Shown one piece after another: positions 8,265 through 18,100 of a DNA stretch of 64,000 nt. Both the position numbers and the translations under genes were made by a program. Below the pieces are notes generated by a model. It saw only the letters and a program-made list of their open reading frames with translations, did not search any database and was not told where the DNA came from. This DNA comes from Marivita sp. (GTDB lineage: Bacteria; Pseudomonadota; Alphaproteobacteria; Rhodobacterales; Rhodobacteraceae): assembly GCF_020055635.1 (NCBI RefSeq), contig NZ_JAIPUT010000001.1, positions 62,001 through 126,000 of the forward strand. The letters run 5' to 3'. Position 1 is the first letter of the stretch. Every line of letters begins with the position of its first letter.

Positions 8265-9559
8265 CAGGTGCTCCGGTAGACCGAGGTTCCGCTGACGAAG
8301 GTTTCCAGAACCTTACCCTGCAAGCGGGCCCCGTCAAAGGGCGTGTTCTTGGATTTCGACAGCAATTCGAACCGGTCCAGCACGATGGGTTTGTCGGGAT
8401 CGAACAGCACCAGGTCGGCAGGCGCGCCCCTGGACAGCCGCCCGCAGTCAAGACCAAGCCGTTTCGCCGGGTTCAGCGACAGCGCCCGGAACAGCGTCGG
8501 CAGGTCAAGATCGCCGGAATGGCAGAGCCGCATGAGCACCGGCAGCATGGTTTCCAGCCCCACGGCGCCGCTCGCGGCTTCTTCAAAAGGCAGGCGTTTG
8601 CTTTCCTCGTCCTGCGGCGTGTGGAACGATCCGATGACGTCGATCAGCCCCGACTTGACCGCCTCGACCACCGCCTGCCGGTCATCCTCGGACCGCAGCG
8701 GCGGCTTGACCTTGAAGAAGGTACGGTAGTCGGCCACGTCATATTCGTTGAGCGTCAGGTGGTGCATCGACACGCCCGCGGTCACGTCGAAGCCGTTGCG
8801 CTTGGCGCGTTCCAGCGCGGGCAGTGCGCGGGTCGTGGTGATCTGGTCGGCGTGGTAGCGCACGCCGGTCATTTCTATGAGCGCGATGTCGCGGTCGAGC
8901 CCCATGCGCTCGGCCATCGGCGTGACAGAGGGCAAGCCGCGCAGCGATGCGAACTTGCCCGACGTGGTGGCGGCCCCTGCCGAAAGGTTGGGTTCCTGCG
9001 GATGGCCGACGATCAACGCGCCAAGCGCGCGGGCATAGGTCATCGCGCGGCTCAGAACCTTGGTGTCGCGCACGACGCGGTCGCAATCGGTGAAGGCGAC
9101 GGCGCCGGCATCCATCAGGAACCCGATCTCGGTCATCTCGCGCCCGTCGCGCCCCTTGGTGAGCGCCGCCATCGGCAGGACATGCACGGGGGCCGCCTCG
9201 TTGGCACGGCGGCGCACGAATTCGAGCGTTTCGGGTGTGTCGATGGCGGGGTTCGTGTCGGGACGGGTGACGATCGTGGTCACGCCACCGGCCGCTGCCG
9301 CCTGACCGGCCGAGCCATAGCTTTCCTTGTGCCGTTCGCCGGGTTCACAGATCTTGACCCCGATATCGACGATGCCGGGGGCAAGGCATTTGCCCATCGC
9401 GTCGCGGCGGTTGTCCTGCGGTACGGTGTCGGCCCCGATCTCGGGCTTCGGCGTGTCAAAGACCTCGGCGATCAGGCCGTCGCGGATCAGGATCGCGCCG
9501 GGGCTGAGAGTGCCTGCTTCGGGGTCGATGAGCCGCGCGTTGGTGATGAGCAGGGTCAT
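8264..9559 (-). CDS. Dihydroorotase homologue without metal ligands (PyrC'/PyrX-like)
   Basis: A 431-residue member of the dihydroorotase branch of the amidohydrolase family, encoded in the pyrB operon. The fold signatures are intact (PGIVDIGVKICEPGE, AAAAGGVTTIV, SMHHLTLNEYD, NTPFDGARLQGKV). The catalytic metal ligands are not: the usual HxH of DxHVHxREPG reads G-V-K here, the HCED-type site reads GHPQEP, and the late Asp of TDHAPH reads GSFHTPQ. Alphaproteobacterial and pseudomonad homologues of this sort are thought to be non-catalytic partners that stabilise PyrB. A working dihydroorotase is then expected elsewhere in the genome. Four-base spacing to the upstream gene and overlap with plsY show one operon. 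Confidence 0.88.
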   Translation of the reverse strand: MTLLITNARLIDPEAGTLSPGAILIRDGLIAEVFDTPKPEIGADTVPQDNRRDAMGKCLAPGIVDIGVKICEPGERHKESYGSAGQAAAAGGVTTIVTRPDTNPAIDTPETLEFVRRRANEAAPVHVLPMAALTKGRDGREMTEIGFLMDAGAVAFTDCDRVVRDTKVLSRAMTYARALGALIVGHPQEPNLSAGAATTSGKFASLRGLPSVTPMAERMGLDRDIALIEMTGVRYHADQITTTRALPALERAKRNGFDVTAGVSMHHLTLNEYDVADYRTFFKVKPPLRSEDDRQAVVEAVKSGLIDVIGSFHTPQDEESKRLPFEEAASGAVGLETMLPVLMRLCHSGDLDLPTLFRALSLNPAKRLGLDCGRLSRGAPADLVLFDPDKPIVLDRFELLSKSKNTPFDGARLQGKVLETFVSGTSVYRST

Positions 9560-9562
9560 GGT

Positions 9563-9952
9563 CTACGCCGCCTGTTTCTGCCGGGCGGCGTTGATCCGGT
9601 CGATCACTGCCCGTGGGTCTGGCTGGTACTTGATGAGGTGCTTGTTGCCTTCGCGGGTGATGATCTGGACCGATCCGGCGATGATGCGCAGCTTGACGAT
9701 CTCCTCCAGCCGCGCCTTGCGTTCGTAGGGGCCGGTCAGGCTGGAACTGGTCAGTGTCCAGACCTCGTCCATGACCTCGTCGGCAAGGTACCAGCCGCGC
9801 AGGGCCACCGCGGCAAGGCCGCCGATCGCGCCGGTCCAGACATGCGGGTTTCCAAGCAGCCACAGGATCGCCATGCCCGCCGCCATCGCGATCGCCGACA
9901 TGACTGCATGGGCGCGGATGTAAGTGGTCATGTCTGGTTTGAACTCGGTCAT
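9563..9952 (-). CDS. Small membrane protein of unknown function in the pyrB operon
   Basis: A 129-residue protein. Residues about 15-50 form two hydrophobic segments (AVMSAIAMAAGMAILWLLG and GAIGGLAAVALRGWYL). The rest is a soluble tail rich in charged residues, with beta-like strands (TLTSSSLTGPYERKARLEEIVKLRIIAGSVQIITREGNKHLIKYQ) that could form a small PH-like domain as in bacterial membrane-anchored DUF304-type proteins; that resemblance is only an impression. It lies three bases from the dihydroorotase homologue and is surely co-transcribed with it. Its function is not recognised. Confidence 0.75.
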   Translation of the reverse strand: MTEFKPDMTTYIRAHAVMSAIAMAAGMAILWLLGNPHVWTGAIGGLAAVALRGWYLADEVMDEVWTLTSSSLTGPYERKARLEEIVKLRIIAGSVQIITREGNKHLIKYQPDPRAVIDRINAARQKQAA

Positions 9953-9973
9953 ATGCGCTTTCGGCGATTCGGG

Positions 9974-10522
9974 TCAGTTGAGCATGAGCTTGGCAAGGAT
10001 GATGCCGCCGGCGATCAGAACGAACAGAACCGCGACAAACAAGAGCGCAGACCCGCCTGGCCGTTTTTCGGGAGCAGACGCGCCGCTTCCCGTGCCCCTT
10101 GCCGCCGCGCTGCGCACCGGCGCGCCCCGTGTGGCCGGCTCGGGTTCGTTGAACGTGCCGATCCAGCGCAACGGGCTGGAGATGGTCAGGTCCTGCTCGG
10201 TCCGGTCAAAGGCCTGAGAGGGCAGGACAAGAACGAAACCGGTCAGGGCATCAAGACGGGGTCGCGTGGTGTCGAACTCGGGCCCGCTGACGTCATGCGC
10301 GTTGACCAGGTATTGCGACAGGGGCATTTCACCCAGATCGCGCAGGTCGATCACCTCGACAAAGGCCTGGCGCAGGGATTTGGCGCCAAGCGCGTATTGC
10401 AGCGGCCATTCGCCGGTGCCGGCCTGGGTCGTGAAACGCTCGACCGCCTCGCGCGGGAGGTCGACATGAAAGACCCGGACCACGCCGCGTTCGGTGCTCT
10501 TGATATGCATGGATGTGCTCAC
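9974..10522 (-). CDS. Conserved hypothetical protein with C-terminal membrane anchor, downstream of pyrB
   Basis: A 182-residue protein. The first 120 residues are a soluble domain (begins [30 protein letters not shown]). They are followed by a proline/glycine/alanine-rich linker and a single hydrophobic helix at the very end ([23 protein letters not shown]), so it should be tail-anchored in the inner membrane facing the cytoplasm. Its start overlaps the pyrB stop by four bases (ATGA). I do not recognise the family. The linkage with pyrB suggests translational coupling but not necessarily a role in pyrimidine synthesis. Confidence 0.78.
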   Translation of the reverse strand: MSTSMHIKSTERGVVRVFHVDLPREAVERFTTQAGTGEWPLQYALGAKSLRQAFVEVIDLRDLGEMPLSQYLVNAHDVSGPEFDTTRPRLDALTGFVLVLPSQAFDRTEQDLTISSPLRWIGTFNEPEPATRGAPVRSAAARGTGSGASAPEKRPGGSALLFVAVLFVLIAGGIILAKLMLN

Positions 10523-11481
10523 ACCATCACGCCTTCTTTCCGTGTCGCACGCCGGTCGCGCAGGGATCGTGCCAGCAGGTCCATCGCCGCCATGCGCACC
10601 GCGACGCCCATTTCGACCTGTTCCTGGATCACCGACCGGTTGATGTCATCGGCCAACGTGCCGTCGATTTCAACACCGCGATTCATCGGGCCGGGATGCA
10701 TGACGATGGCGTCTTCCTTGGCGTGACCCAACTTTTCGGCGTCAAGGCCGTAGCGATGGTAATATTCGCGCTCGGAGGGGATGAAGCCGCCATCCATTCG
10801 CTCTTTCTGAAGCCGCAGCATCATCACGACGTCGACATCCTTGAGACCCTCGCGCATGTCCTCGAACACCTCGACACCGAATTCGCCTATGCCCGACGGC
10901 ATCAGGGTGGGTGGGCCGACAAGACGCACGCGGTTTTCCATCTTGCCAAGCAGCAGGATGTTCGACCGGGCCACGCGGCTATGTGCGATGTCGCCGCAGA
11001 TGGCGATGGACAAGCGGTGTAGGCGCCCCTTGGCGCGGCGGATGGTGAGCGCATCCAGAAGCGCCTGGGTCGGGTGTTCATGCCTGCCGTCGCCGGCGTT
11101 CAGTACGGCGCAATTCACCTTTTGCGACAACAGGTCAACCGCGCCGGAATGCGGATGCCGCACGACCAGCAGGTCGGGATGCATGGCATTGAGCGTCAGC
11201 GCCGTGTCGATCAGGGTTTCGCCTTTCTTCACCGACGAGGCCTGCATCGCCATGTTCATCACGTCCGCGCCCAGACGCTTGCCCGCCAGTTCGAAACTGG
11301 CCTGCGTCCGGGTCGAATTCTCGAAGAACATGTTGATCTGCGTCATGCCCGCCAAGACGTCGGTGCTGGGGGTCCGCTGGCGATTGCGCTCGGCATATTG
11401 GTCGGAAAGGTCCAGAAGCGCGGTGATTTCATCCGGGCGCAGGGGTTCGATCCCGAGCAGGTGTCGTTGTGTGAAATGCAT
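10519..11481 (-). CDS. pyrB: Aspartate carbamoyltransferase catalytic subunit
   Basis: Condenses carbamoyl phosphate with aspartate in the second step of pyrimidine synthesis. The carbamoyl-phosphate loop [12 protein letters not shown] lies near residues 53-64. [14 protein letters not shown] lies near 129-142, and the aspartate-side motif [11 protein letters not shown] near 265-275. Length is 320 residues. I chose ATG at 11481 ([14 protein letters not shown]); the open frame runs 31 residues further upstream without family similarity. It heads a minus-strand operon of five genes ending with plsY. No regulatory pyrI is present, which agrees with the presence of a catalytically dead dihydroorotase partner. 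Confidence 0.96.
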   Translation of the reverse strand: MHFTQRHLLGIEPLRPDEITALLDLSDQYAERNRQRTPSTDVLAGMTQINMFFENSTRTQASFELAGKRLGADVMNMAMQASSVKKGETLIDTALTLNAMHPDLLVVRHPHSGAVDLLSQKVNCAVLNAGDGRHEHPTQALLDALTIRRAKGRLHRLSIAICGDIAHSRVARSNILLLGKMENRVRLVGPPTLMPSGIGEFGVEVFEDMREGLKDVDVVMMLRLQKERMDGGFIPSEREYYHRYGLDAEKLGHAKEDAIVMHPGPMNRGVEIDGTLADDINRSVIQEQVEMGVAVRMAAMDLLARSLRDRRATRKEGVMV

Positions 11482-11606
11482 GCTGGGCCTCGGTGCGCGT
11501 GTGACACGCTTATAGGGAGACGCTTTCCTGCCAGCAAGCCAAGTCATCGCGCCGGCGGAATGATGCGGAAACACTACATTTGGGGTTTGGGACGTTTTTC
11601 GATCTT

Positions 11607-11630
11607 CATATGGTTGATGTTCGCCATATG
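11607..11630. repeat. CATATG repeated 18 bp apart in the pyrB/lipoprotein divergent region
   Basis: Two copies of the palindromic hexamer CATATG start 18 bases apart (11607 and 11625) in the 187-base region between the divergent pyrB and lipoprotein genes. Spacing close to two helical turns would suit a dimeric regulator. No regulator is known to me for this exact pattern, and chance is possible. Confidence 0.25.
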
Positions 11631-11668
11631 CGTGTCTACAAGGTCTGTACTATATCTGTGGGGAAATC

Positions 11669-12157
11669 ATGAAATTTAACAAGATATTGCTTGGCGTCAT
11701 GCTGAGCGCGGGCGTGGTCCTGTCGGCCTGCGCAGAACAGGCACAGCGCGTCCCGGCCAGCTATATACCCAGCATCATCTATCGCGGTGCGACCTGCCAC
11801 GAGCTGTACCAGGAACGCGTGACGCTGGCGGGATATGTCCAGCACGTCACGGCGGAGCAACGCAAGGCGGCGCAGTCGGATACCGTCTTTTTCACCGCCA
11901 GCGCCCTGATCTTCTGGCCCGCGATCTTTGCCTTGCCGATCAGCGTTGACCAATCGGCGCAGCTTGCCACGGCGCGCGGGCATTACGACGCGTTGTCCAA
12001 GGCGATGATCGAACAGGGCTGCGTCAAGGGAGCCGGCCCGGCCTACGCCGCTGGGCAGCCCGCGCAGAAATATTCGGCCCCTGTGCGCACGTATTCCGCG
12101 CCGCATCCCGTGCTGCCGAACTGGAAGCGATATCCGGGGCAGTTCCCCCCGCTGTAA
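11669..12157 (+). CDS. Small lipoprotein, unknown function
   Basis: A 162-residue protein with a lipoprotein signal peptide. MKFNKILLGVMLSAGVVLSAC ends at a lipobox (LSAC), with the acylated Cys at residue 21. The mature part has a pair of cysteines (ATCHEL and EQGCVKG) that could form a disulfide. It also has a second hydrophobic stretch (TVFFTASALIFWPAIFALPI, residues about 70-90) and a proline/tyrosine-rich tail. The family is not identified. It stands alone between divergent pyrB and a terminator, so it is monocistronic. Confidence 0.85.
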   Translation: MKFNKILLGVMLSAGVVLSACAEQAQRVPASYIPSIIYRGATCHELYQERVTLAGYVQHVTAEQRKAAQSDTVFFTASALIFWPAIFALPISVDQSAQLATARGHYDALSKAMIEQGCVKGAGPAYAAGQPAQKYSAPVRTYSAPHPVLPNWKRYPGQFPPL

Positions 12158-12170
12158 GGCAATCGGCAAG

Positions 12171-12192
12171 GCGGCGTGACAACGCCGCTTTT
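12171..12192 (+). terminator. Stem-loop terminator after the lipoprotein gene
   Basis: GCGGCGT pairs with ACGCCGC around a GACA loop, followed by TTTTG, 13 bases after the stop codon. Upstream A residues allow the stem to extend into the T-run. It ends transcription before the uracil-DNA glycosylase homologue. Confidence 0.65.
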
Positions 12193-12223
12193 GTCGCCCC
12201 CGCTGCCGGGCTAGGTTGCGGAC

Positions 12224-13012
12224 ATGGATTCGCAAATGGACTGGCATGCGGCGCGCGCCGCGCTTGAGTGGCAGCTTGAGATGGGCGTGACCGAGGCGAT
12301 CTCGGAAACGCCCATCAATCGCTTCGAGCAGGTGGCACCGCCACCCAAGGCGGGCGTTGCCCCCGGCGTCAGTGCGCCTGCCGTACCGGTTCAACCCGTT
12401 CCCGAGGTCGATCCTGTCGAAGAGGCAGAAAAGGCCGCGGCCTCCGCTCAGGACCTGGCTGGGCTCAAGGCGGCGATGCAGGCCTATCCGCATTGCGAGT
12501 TGCGCAAGGGTGCCCGCAACCTGGTGTTTTGTGACGGAGTGCCCGGATCGCGCGTGATGATCATCGGCGAGGCGCCGGGACGCGAGGAAGACCGGGTCGG
12601 AAAGCCTTTCGTGGGCCGCGCGGGGCAGTTGCTCGACCGGATGCTGGCGGCGATCGACCTTGGCCGGGATCGGGAGGGCGCAGGATCGGTCTACATCACC
12701 AACGTGTTGCCGTGGCGGCCTCCGCAGAACCGCGACCCGAAACCGGTTGAAATGGCGATGATGATGCCTTTCCTGCTGCGCCATATCGCCTTGGCCAAGC
12801 CCGAGCTGCTGGTCGTCATGGGAAACATCTCGTGCCATGCCCTGCTGGGCAAACGCGGTATCACGCGCCTGCGCGGCCAATGGGCCAAGGCCGCAGGCCT
12901 GCCGGTGATTCCGATGTTCCACCCCGCGTACCTGTTGCGCAACCCTGCCGCCAAGCGCGAGGCCTGGGCCGATCTGCTTGACCTGCAAGCCCGCTTGCGC
13001 ACGACCACCTGA
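12224..13012 (+). CDS. Uracil-DNA glycosylase family 4 homologue lacking the iron-sulfur cysteines
   Basis: A 262-residue protein. An alanine/proline-rich N-terminal stretch of about 90 residues precedes a uracil-DNA glycosylase domain with motif A GEAPGREEDRVGKPFVGRAGQLLDRML and the substrate-strand motif FHPAYLLRNP. Family 4 enzymes hold a 4Fe-4S cluster with four Cys. Here the first CxxC pair is reduced to one Cys (HCELRKG), and the other two ligand sites read LPWRPP and MAMMMPF, so no cluster is expected. It could still remove uracil, or be a divergent relative formerly called SPO1 DNA-polymerase-like. moaB follows after 17 bases and may be co-transcribed. Confidence 0.88.
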   Translation: MDSQMDWHAARAALEWQLEMGVTEAISETPINRFEQVAPPPKAGVAPGVSAPAVPVQPVPEVDPVEEAEKAAASAQDLAGLKAAMQAYPHCELRKGARNLVFCDGVPGSRVMIIGEAPGREEDRVGKPFVGRAGQLLDRMLAAIDLGRDREGAGSVYITNVLPWRPPQNRDPKPVEMAMMMPFLLRHIALAKPELLVVMGNISCHALLGKRGITRLRGQWAKAAGLPVIPMFHPAYLLRNPAAKREAWADLLDLQARLRTTT

Positions 13013-13029
13013 CCAAGAAAGCCTGAGCC

Positions 13030-13572
13030 ATGAGCCGTATCGACGACAGCAAGGACTTCCTGCCCATCCGCATCGCCGTTCTGACCGTCAGTGACACCCG
13101 GTCGCTGGACGAAGACCGGTCCGGCGATACACTTGTGGGGCGAATCGAAGGCGCGAGGCATATCGTGGCCGATCGCAAGATCATCCAGGACGAACGTGAC
13201 GGGATCGCCGACCAGCTGCGCGCGTGGTGCGACCAGCCCGATATCGACGTGGTGATCTCGACCGGCGGCACAGGGCTGACCGGACGGGATGTCACGGTCG
13301 AGGCGCATCGCGATGTCTACGAGAAAGAGATCGACGCCTTCGGCACGGTCTTCACCATGGTGTCGTTCCAGAAGATCGGCACCAGCGCCGTGCAAAGCCG
13401 CGCCACGGGCGGTGTGCGCAATGGAACCTACCTTTTTGCGCTGCCCGGCAGTCCGGGGGCGTGCAAGGATGCGTGGGACGAGATCCTGGGCCTTCAGCTC
13501 GATTATCGGCACCGGCCTTGTAACTTTGTCGAGATTTTACCGCGATTGGACGAGCATCTGCGACGGAAATGA
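13030..13572 (+). CDS. moaB: Molybdenum cofactor biosynthesis protein B
   Basis: A MogA/MoaB-fold protein that binds molybdopterin and is thought to act in its adenylylation. The core motifs LTVSDTRSLDEDRSGD (residues 18-33), VISTGGTGLTGRDVTVEA (about 76-93) and ALPGSPGACKDAWDEI (about 138-153) are all present. The serine in PGSPGA and the TGGTG loop bind the pterin. Length of 180 residues is right. There are no other moa genes nearby; the 17-base gap to the glycosylase homologue suggests shared transcription only. Confidence 0.95.
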   Translation: MSRIDDSKDFLPIRIAVLTVSDTRSLDEDRSGDTLVGRIEGARHIVADRKIIQDERDGIADQLRAWCDQPDIDVVISTGGTGLTGRDVTVEAHRDVYEKEIDAFGTVFTMVSFQKIGTSAVQSRATGGVRNGTYLFALPGSPGACKDAWDEILGLQLDYRHRPCNFVEILPRLDEHLRRK

Positions 13573-13664
13573 CGTTTACCTGCGTGGATCGCAGAGAAGT
13601 GTTATTGGAAAACATCTGGTTTTGGCTATCTGTTCTCCAATGCCGTTGCTAAGGATTTTCGCCG

Positions 13665-15122
13665 ATGCGGTTTCTCCGCCGTAGCCTGACCGGGTTGTTT
13701 CTGTTGTCTGTCACGCTTGGACTTCTGGCCTTTGCCGGGGTGCAGGTCAGGGATGCCGTGCAGGATCGCATGGCGCAGGAGCCTCGGTCGTTCGAGGCCC
13801 GAGAGCGCATTTTCGCGGTCAACGTGGTTCCGGCCGACTTCGACACGATCACCCCGGTCATGACGGCGTTCGGCCAGATCGAAAGCCGACGCACGCTCGA
13901 GATCCGGGCCGCGGTCGGCGGACGCGTGGTCGAGATTGCCCCCGATTTCGTCGAAGGCGGAACCGTGACCGAGGGCCAGATGCTGGTCACGCTTGATCCG
14001 ACCGATGCGGAATCGGTGCTGGAGCGGGTGCAGAGCGATATCGTCGATGCCGAAGCCGAAAGGCGCGAGGCGGAGCGCGCGCTGGATCTGGCACAGGATG
14101 AATTGCAAGCGGCACAGGAGCAGGCGGACTTGCGGGAGCGTGCGTTTCAGCGGCAACGCGACCTTCAGGACCGGGGCGTCGGCACGGCGGCGACCGTCGA
14201 AGTGGCCGAACTGGCCGCGGCACAGGCGCGACAGGCCGTCCTGTCCCGGCGTCAGGCGGTGGCACAGGCCGAAGCGCGGATTGATCAGGCCGCAACCCGG
14301 CTGTCCCGCGCCCGGATCGCCGAGGCCGAGGCCCGACGGCGGCTTGACGACACGGTGATCACGGCGGATTTTTCCGGCACGTTGTCGGATGTGTCGGTGG
14401 TGCAGGGGCGGTTGGTGTCCTCCAACGAACAGCTTGCGCGGCTCATCGACGCCGACGCTCTTGAAGTTGCGTTTCGCCTGTCGACACAGCAATTTGCCCG
14501 CCTGCTGGACGAGTCCGGAACGTTGTCGGACGCCGATGTGACTGTGGTGCTGGACGTGTTCGGCACGAACCTGACCGCGACCGGCCGCCTGAGTCGCACC
14601 GGCGCCGCGGTGGGTGACGGCCAGACCGGGCGGCTTGTGTTTGCGACGCTGGATGCCGCGCCGGGATTCAAGCCCGGAGACTTCGTGACCGTCCGGATCG
14701 AGGAACCGCCGCTGCAACAGGTGGCGCGCCTGCCCGCCTCGGCGCTGAATGCCGCGGAGGAGGTGCTGGTCCTGGCCGAGGACGAGCGGCTCGAAGTGGT
14801 GCCGGTCACGCTTCTCAGGCGCCAGGGCGACGATGTGCTGGTGCGCGCCGAGGGGTTGCAGGGGCGCGACGTGGTGGCCCAGCGCACACCGCTTCTGGGG
14901 GCTGGGATCAAGGTGCGCCCGTTGCGCGAAAGCGGCGAGGCGGCTCCGCAAGAGCCGGACATGCTCGAACTGACGGAAGAACGTCGCGCCCGCCTGACGG
15001 CGTTTGTCGAGGCCAACACCCGGATGCCCGCCGAGGCGCGGCAGCGTATCCTGAACCAGCTGTCGCAGACCTCGGTGCCCGCGCAGGTGGTGACGCGCCT
15101 TGAATCCCGGATGGGGGGCTAA
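13665..15122 (+). CDS. RND efflux periplasmic adaptor (membrane fusion protein)
   Basis: A 485-residue membrane-fusion protein linking an inner-membrane RND pump to an outer-membrane channel. A short N-terminal signal anchor (LTGLFLLSVTLGLLAFAGV) leads to the lipoyl half-motif (IRAAVGGRVVEIAPDFVEGGTV). A long coiled coil rich in Ala, Glu, Gln and Arg follows (residues about 120-225), then the second half of the barrel and the beta-barrel domain. The C-terminal 60 residues (LTEERRARLTAFVEANTRMP) are helical and unusual for an adaptor. The ribosome binding site AAGGA precedes the ATG by nine bases. It forms an operon with the pump three bases downstream. Confidence 0.93.
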   Translation: MRFLRRSLTGLFLLSVTLGLLAFAGVQVRDAVQDRMAQEPRSFEARERIFAVNVVPADFDTITPVMTAFGQIESRRTLEIRAAVGGRVVEIAPDFVEGGTVTEGQMLVTLDPTDAESVLERVQSDIVDAEAERREAERALDLAQDELQAAQEQADLRERAFQRQRDLQDRGVGTAATVEVAELAAAQARQAVLSRRQAVAQAEARIDQAATRLSRARIAEAEARRRLDDTVITADFSGTLSDVSVVQGRLVSSNEQLARLIDADALEVAFRLSTQQFARLLDESGTLSDADVTVVLDVFGTNLTATGRLSRTGAAVGDGQTGRLVFATLDAAPGFKPGDFVTVRIEEPPLQQVARLPASALNAAEEVLVLAEDERLEVVPVTLLRRQGDDVLVRAEGLQGRDVVAQRTPLLGAGIKVRPLRESGEAAPQEPDMLELTEERRARLTAFVEANTRMPAEARQRILNQLSQTSVPAQVVTRLESRMGG

Positions 15123-15125
15123 GCC

Positions 15126-18100
15126 GTGGCGCGCGCTCTTTCAGGCCGGGCCGGGGGGATCCTGAGCTATTTCGTGCGTCACCGGACGGTGGCGAACCTG
15201 CTGCTGATCCTGCTGATCGCGGCGGGCGCGGTTTCGATCCCCAACATGCGCGCGCAGTTCTTTCCGGATGTCGTCATCGACGATGTCGATGTGTCGGTCA
15301 CCTGGAGAGGCGCGGGGGCGGAAGACGTGGACCGGGGGATCGTGCAGGTTCTCGAACCCGTGGTCCTGGCGGTCGAAGGGGTCGAAAGCTCCGATGCCGT
15401 GTCGCGCGAAGGACGCGCGTCGATCCGGCTTGAATTCGAACCCGGCTGGGACATGTCGCGGGCGGCAGATGACGTCCAGACGGCGGTCGAGTCGGTCACT
15501 ACCCTGCCCGCGGAGGCCGAGGACCCGGTGGTCCGGCGCGGCGGCTGGCGGGACCGGGTCACGGATGTCGTGATCACCGGCCCGGTCGGGGTCGATCAGC
15601 TGGCCCGTTTCGCCGACGAAATGTCGGCGCGGCTTTTTGCCGAAGGGGTGACGCGCACGACGATCCGGGGCCTGTCGGCGCCGCGTACGGTGGTCGAGGT
15701 GCCGTCGGCCAACCTGATCGCCTTCGACATTTCCATGCGCGAGATCGCCAATGCCATCGCGGCCGAGGTCGACACCGACCCGGCGGGCGATGTCGGGACC
15801 GGCAACACGCGGGTGCGGACCGGCGTGGAAAAACGCAGCGCCGACGAGATCGCCGATATCGTGCTGCGATCGAACGCCGATGGATCGAACCTCACCGTCG
15901 GCGATGTGGGCACGATCATTGTCGAGGGGATCGACCGCGAGCGCAGCTATTTCGTGGGCGAAAACCCGGCCATCTCGATCCGGATCGACCGCAGCGACCA
16001 GGGCGATGCCATCGCGATCCAGCGCACGGTCCAGGAAGTGGCGTCGGAGTTTGAGGCGTCCTTGCCCGACGGGGTGAGCGTCGATCTGATCCGCACGCGG
16101 GCCGAGATGATTTCGGGACGTCTCGACATCCTGCTCGACAACGGGCTGACCGGGCTGGCGCTGGTTCTGGCGCTGCTGTTCCTGTTCCTGAACGTGCGCA
16201 CCGCGTTCTGGGTCGCGGCGGGCATCCCGGCGGCAATGATGGCGGCGATTGCCTTCATGTACATGGCGGGCATCACGCTCAACATGATTTCGCTCTTTGC
16301 ACTGATCATCACCCTGGGGATCGTGGTGGATGACGCCATCGTGGTGGGCGAACATGCCGATCACCTGGCGCGCACCGGCCTGCCCCCGGTCGAGGCTGCC
16401 GAGCGTGCAGCGCAGCGCATGGCACTGCCGGTCTTTTCGGCCACGCTGACCACGGTCATCGCATTTTTCGGGCTCGTGGCGATTGGCGGGCGGTTCGGCG
16501 ACCTGATCGCGGATATTCCGCTGACGGTGATCGCCGTCCTGACGGCGTCGCTGGTCGAATGTTTCCTGATCCTGCCGAACCACATGGCGCATGCCATCGC
16601 CCACAGCGCCAGGCAGCATTGGTATGACGTCCCGTCGCGGGTGGTGAATCGCGGCTTTCGCTGGGTCCGGGAGACCCTGTTCCGGCCGCTGATGGCGCTG
16701 GTCATCCAGGCGCGTTACGCGGTTCTGGCCGGAGCGGTGGTGCTTCTGGCGCTCCAGGCGGCGCAGTTCATCCGGGGCGACGTGCAATGGCGGTTCTTCA
16801 ATTCGCCCGAACAAAGCTCGGTCACCGGCAACTTTGCCATGGCACCGGGCGCGACGCGCCAGGACACGTTCGAGATGATGCGCATCTTCCAGACCTCGGT
16901 CGAGGAGGTCGCCCGCAGCTTCGAGGAACGCCACGGCGTGAACCCCATCGACTACGTGATCGCCGAGGTCGGCGGTAATGCCGGTCGCGGCATTTCGGGC
17001 GCCGACACCAAGGACGCGGATCAGCTGGGCGGCATTTCGATCGAACTGATCGACGCCGACCTGCGCCCGTTCTCGAGCGGCGCTTTCGTCAGCGCATTGC
17101 AGGACAGTGTGCCGCGCCATCCGATGGTGGAAACCATCAGCTTCCGCAGCTGGGGCAGCGGCCCGTCGAGCGATGCACTGGATGTCGAGTTCTTCGGGGC
17201 AAGCGCGGAAACCCTCAAGGCGGCGTCGGAGGACCTGAAAACCGCGCTCTTGCCCTATCCCGAGGTGTCGGCGGTCGAGGATTCGCTGGCCTATGACAAG
17301 GAAGAGCTGATCCTCGAACTGACGCCGCAGGGGCAGGCGCTGGGCTTTACCATCGATGGTCTGGGCCAGGTATTGCGCGCGCGGCTGGGCGGCATCGAGG
17401 CGGCGACCTATCCGGACGGCCCGCGCAGCGCCGAGATCCGGGTCGAACTGCCGGCGGGGGAACTCACCGCCGATTTCCTGGAGCGGACGCAGATGCGGAC
17501 GCCCGACGGCGCCTATGTCCAGCTTGCCGATATCGTCAGCGTCGACCGCCGCACCGGCTTTTCGACCGTGCGCCGCGAAAACGGCGTCCGGCTCATTTCG
17601 GTGACCGGCGACATTTCCGAAGAGGATCCGGCCCGCGCCAATGACATCATGCTGGCGCTCGAGACCGAGATCCTGCCGACCATCGCCAGCGAACGTCAGG
17701 TCGAATACCAGCTGTCGGGCCTCAGCGAGGACGAGGGCGAATTCCTCAACGATGCGCGCACCGGGCTGATCCTGTCGCTGCTGGCGATCTATCTTGTGCT
17801 CTCTTGGGTCTTTGCCAGCTGGACGCGGCCGCTGGTGGTCATGGCGGTGATCCCGTTCGGGCTGGTGGGGACGATCTATGGCCACGCGCAATGGGACGTG
17901 CCGCTGAGCATGTTCACGGTGGTGGGCCTTCTGGGCATGACCGGGATCATCATCAACGATTCCATCGTGCTGGTGACGACAATCGACGAAAAGGCGGAAG
18001 ATCGCGGGTTGATCCCGTCGATCATCGACGGCGCGGCGGACCGTCTGCGCCCGGTGTTCCTGACCACGGCCACCACGGTGCTGGGGCTTGTGCCGCTGCT

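Noticed and set aside
8255-10726. An 823-residue plus-strand open frame across the pyrC homologue and the small membrane genes
   Set aside because: It spans three well-supported minus-strand genes, has no ribosome binding site and no recognisable domain.
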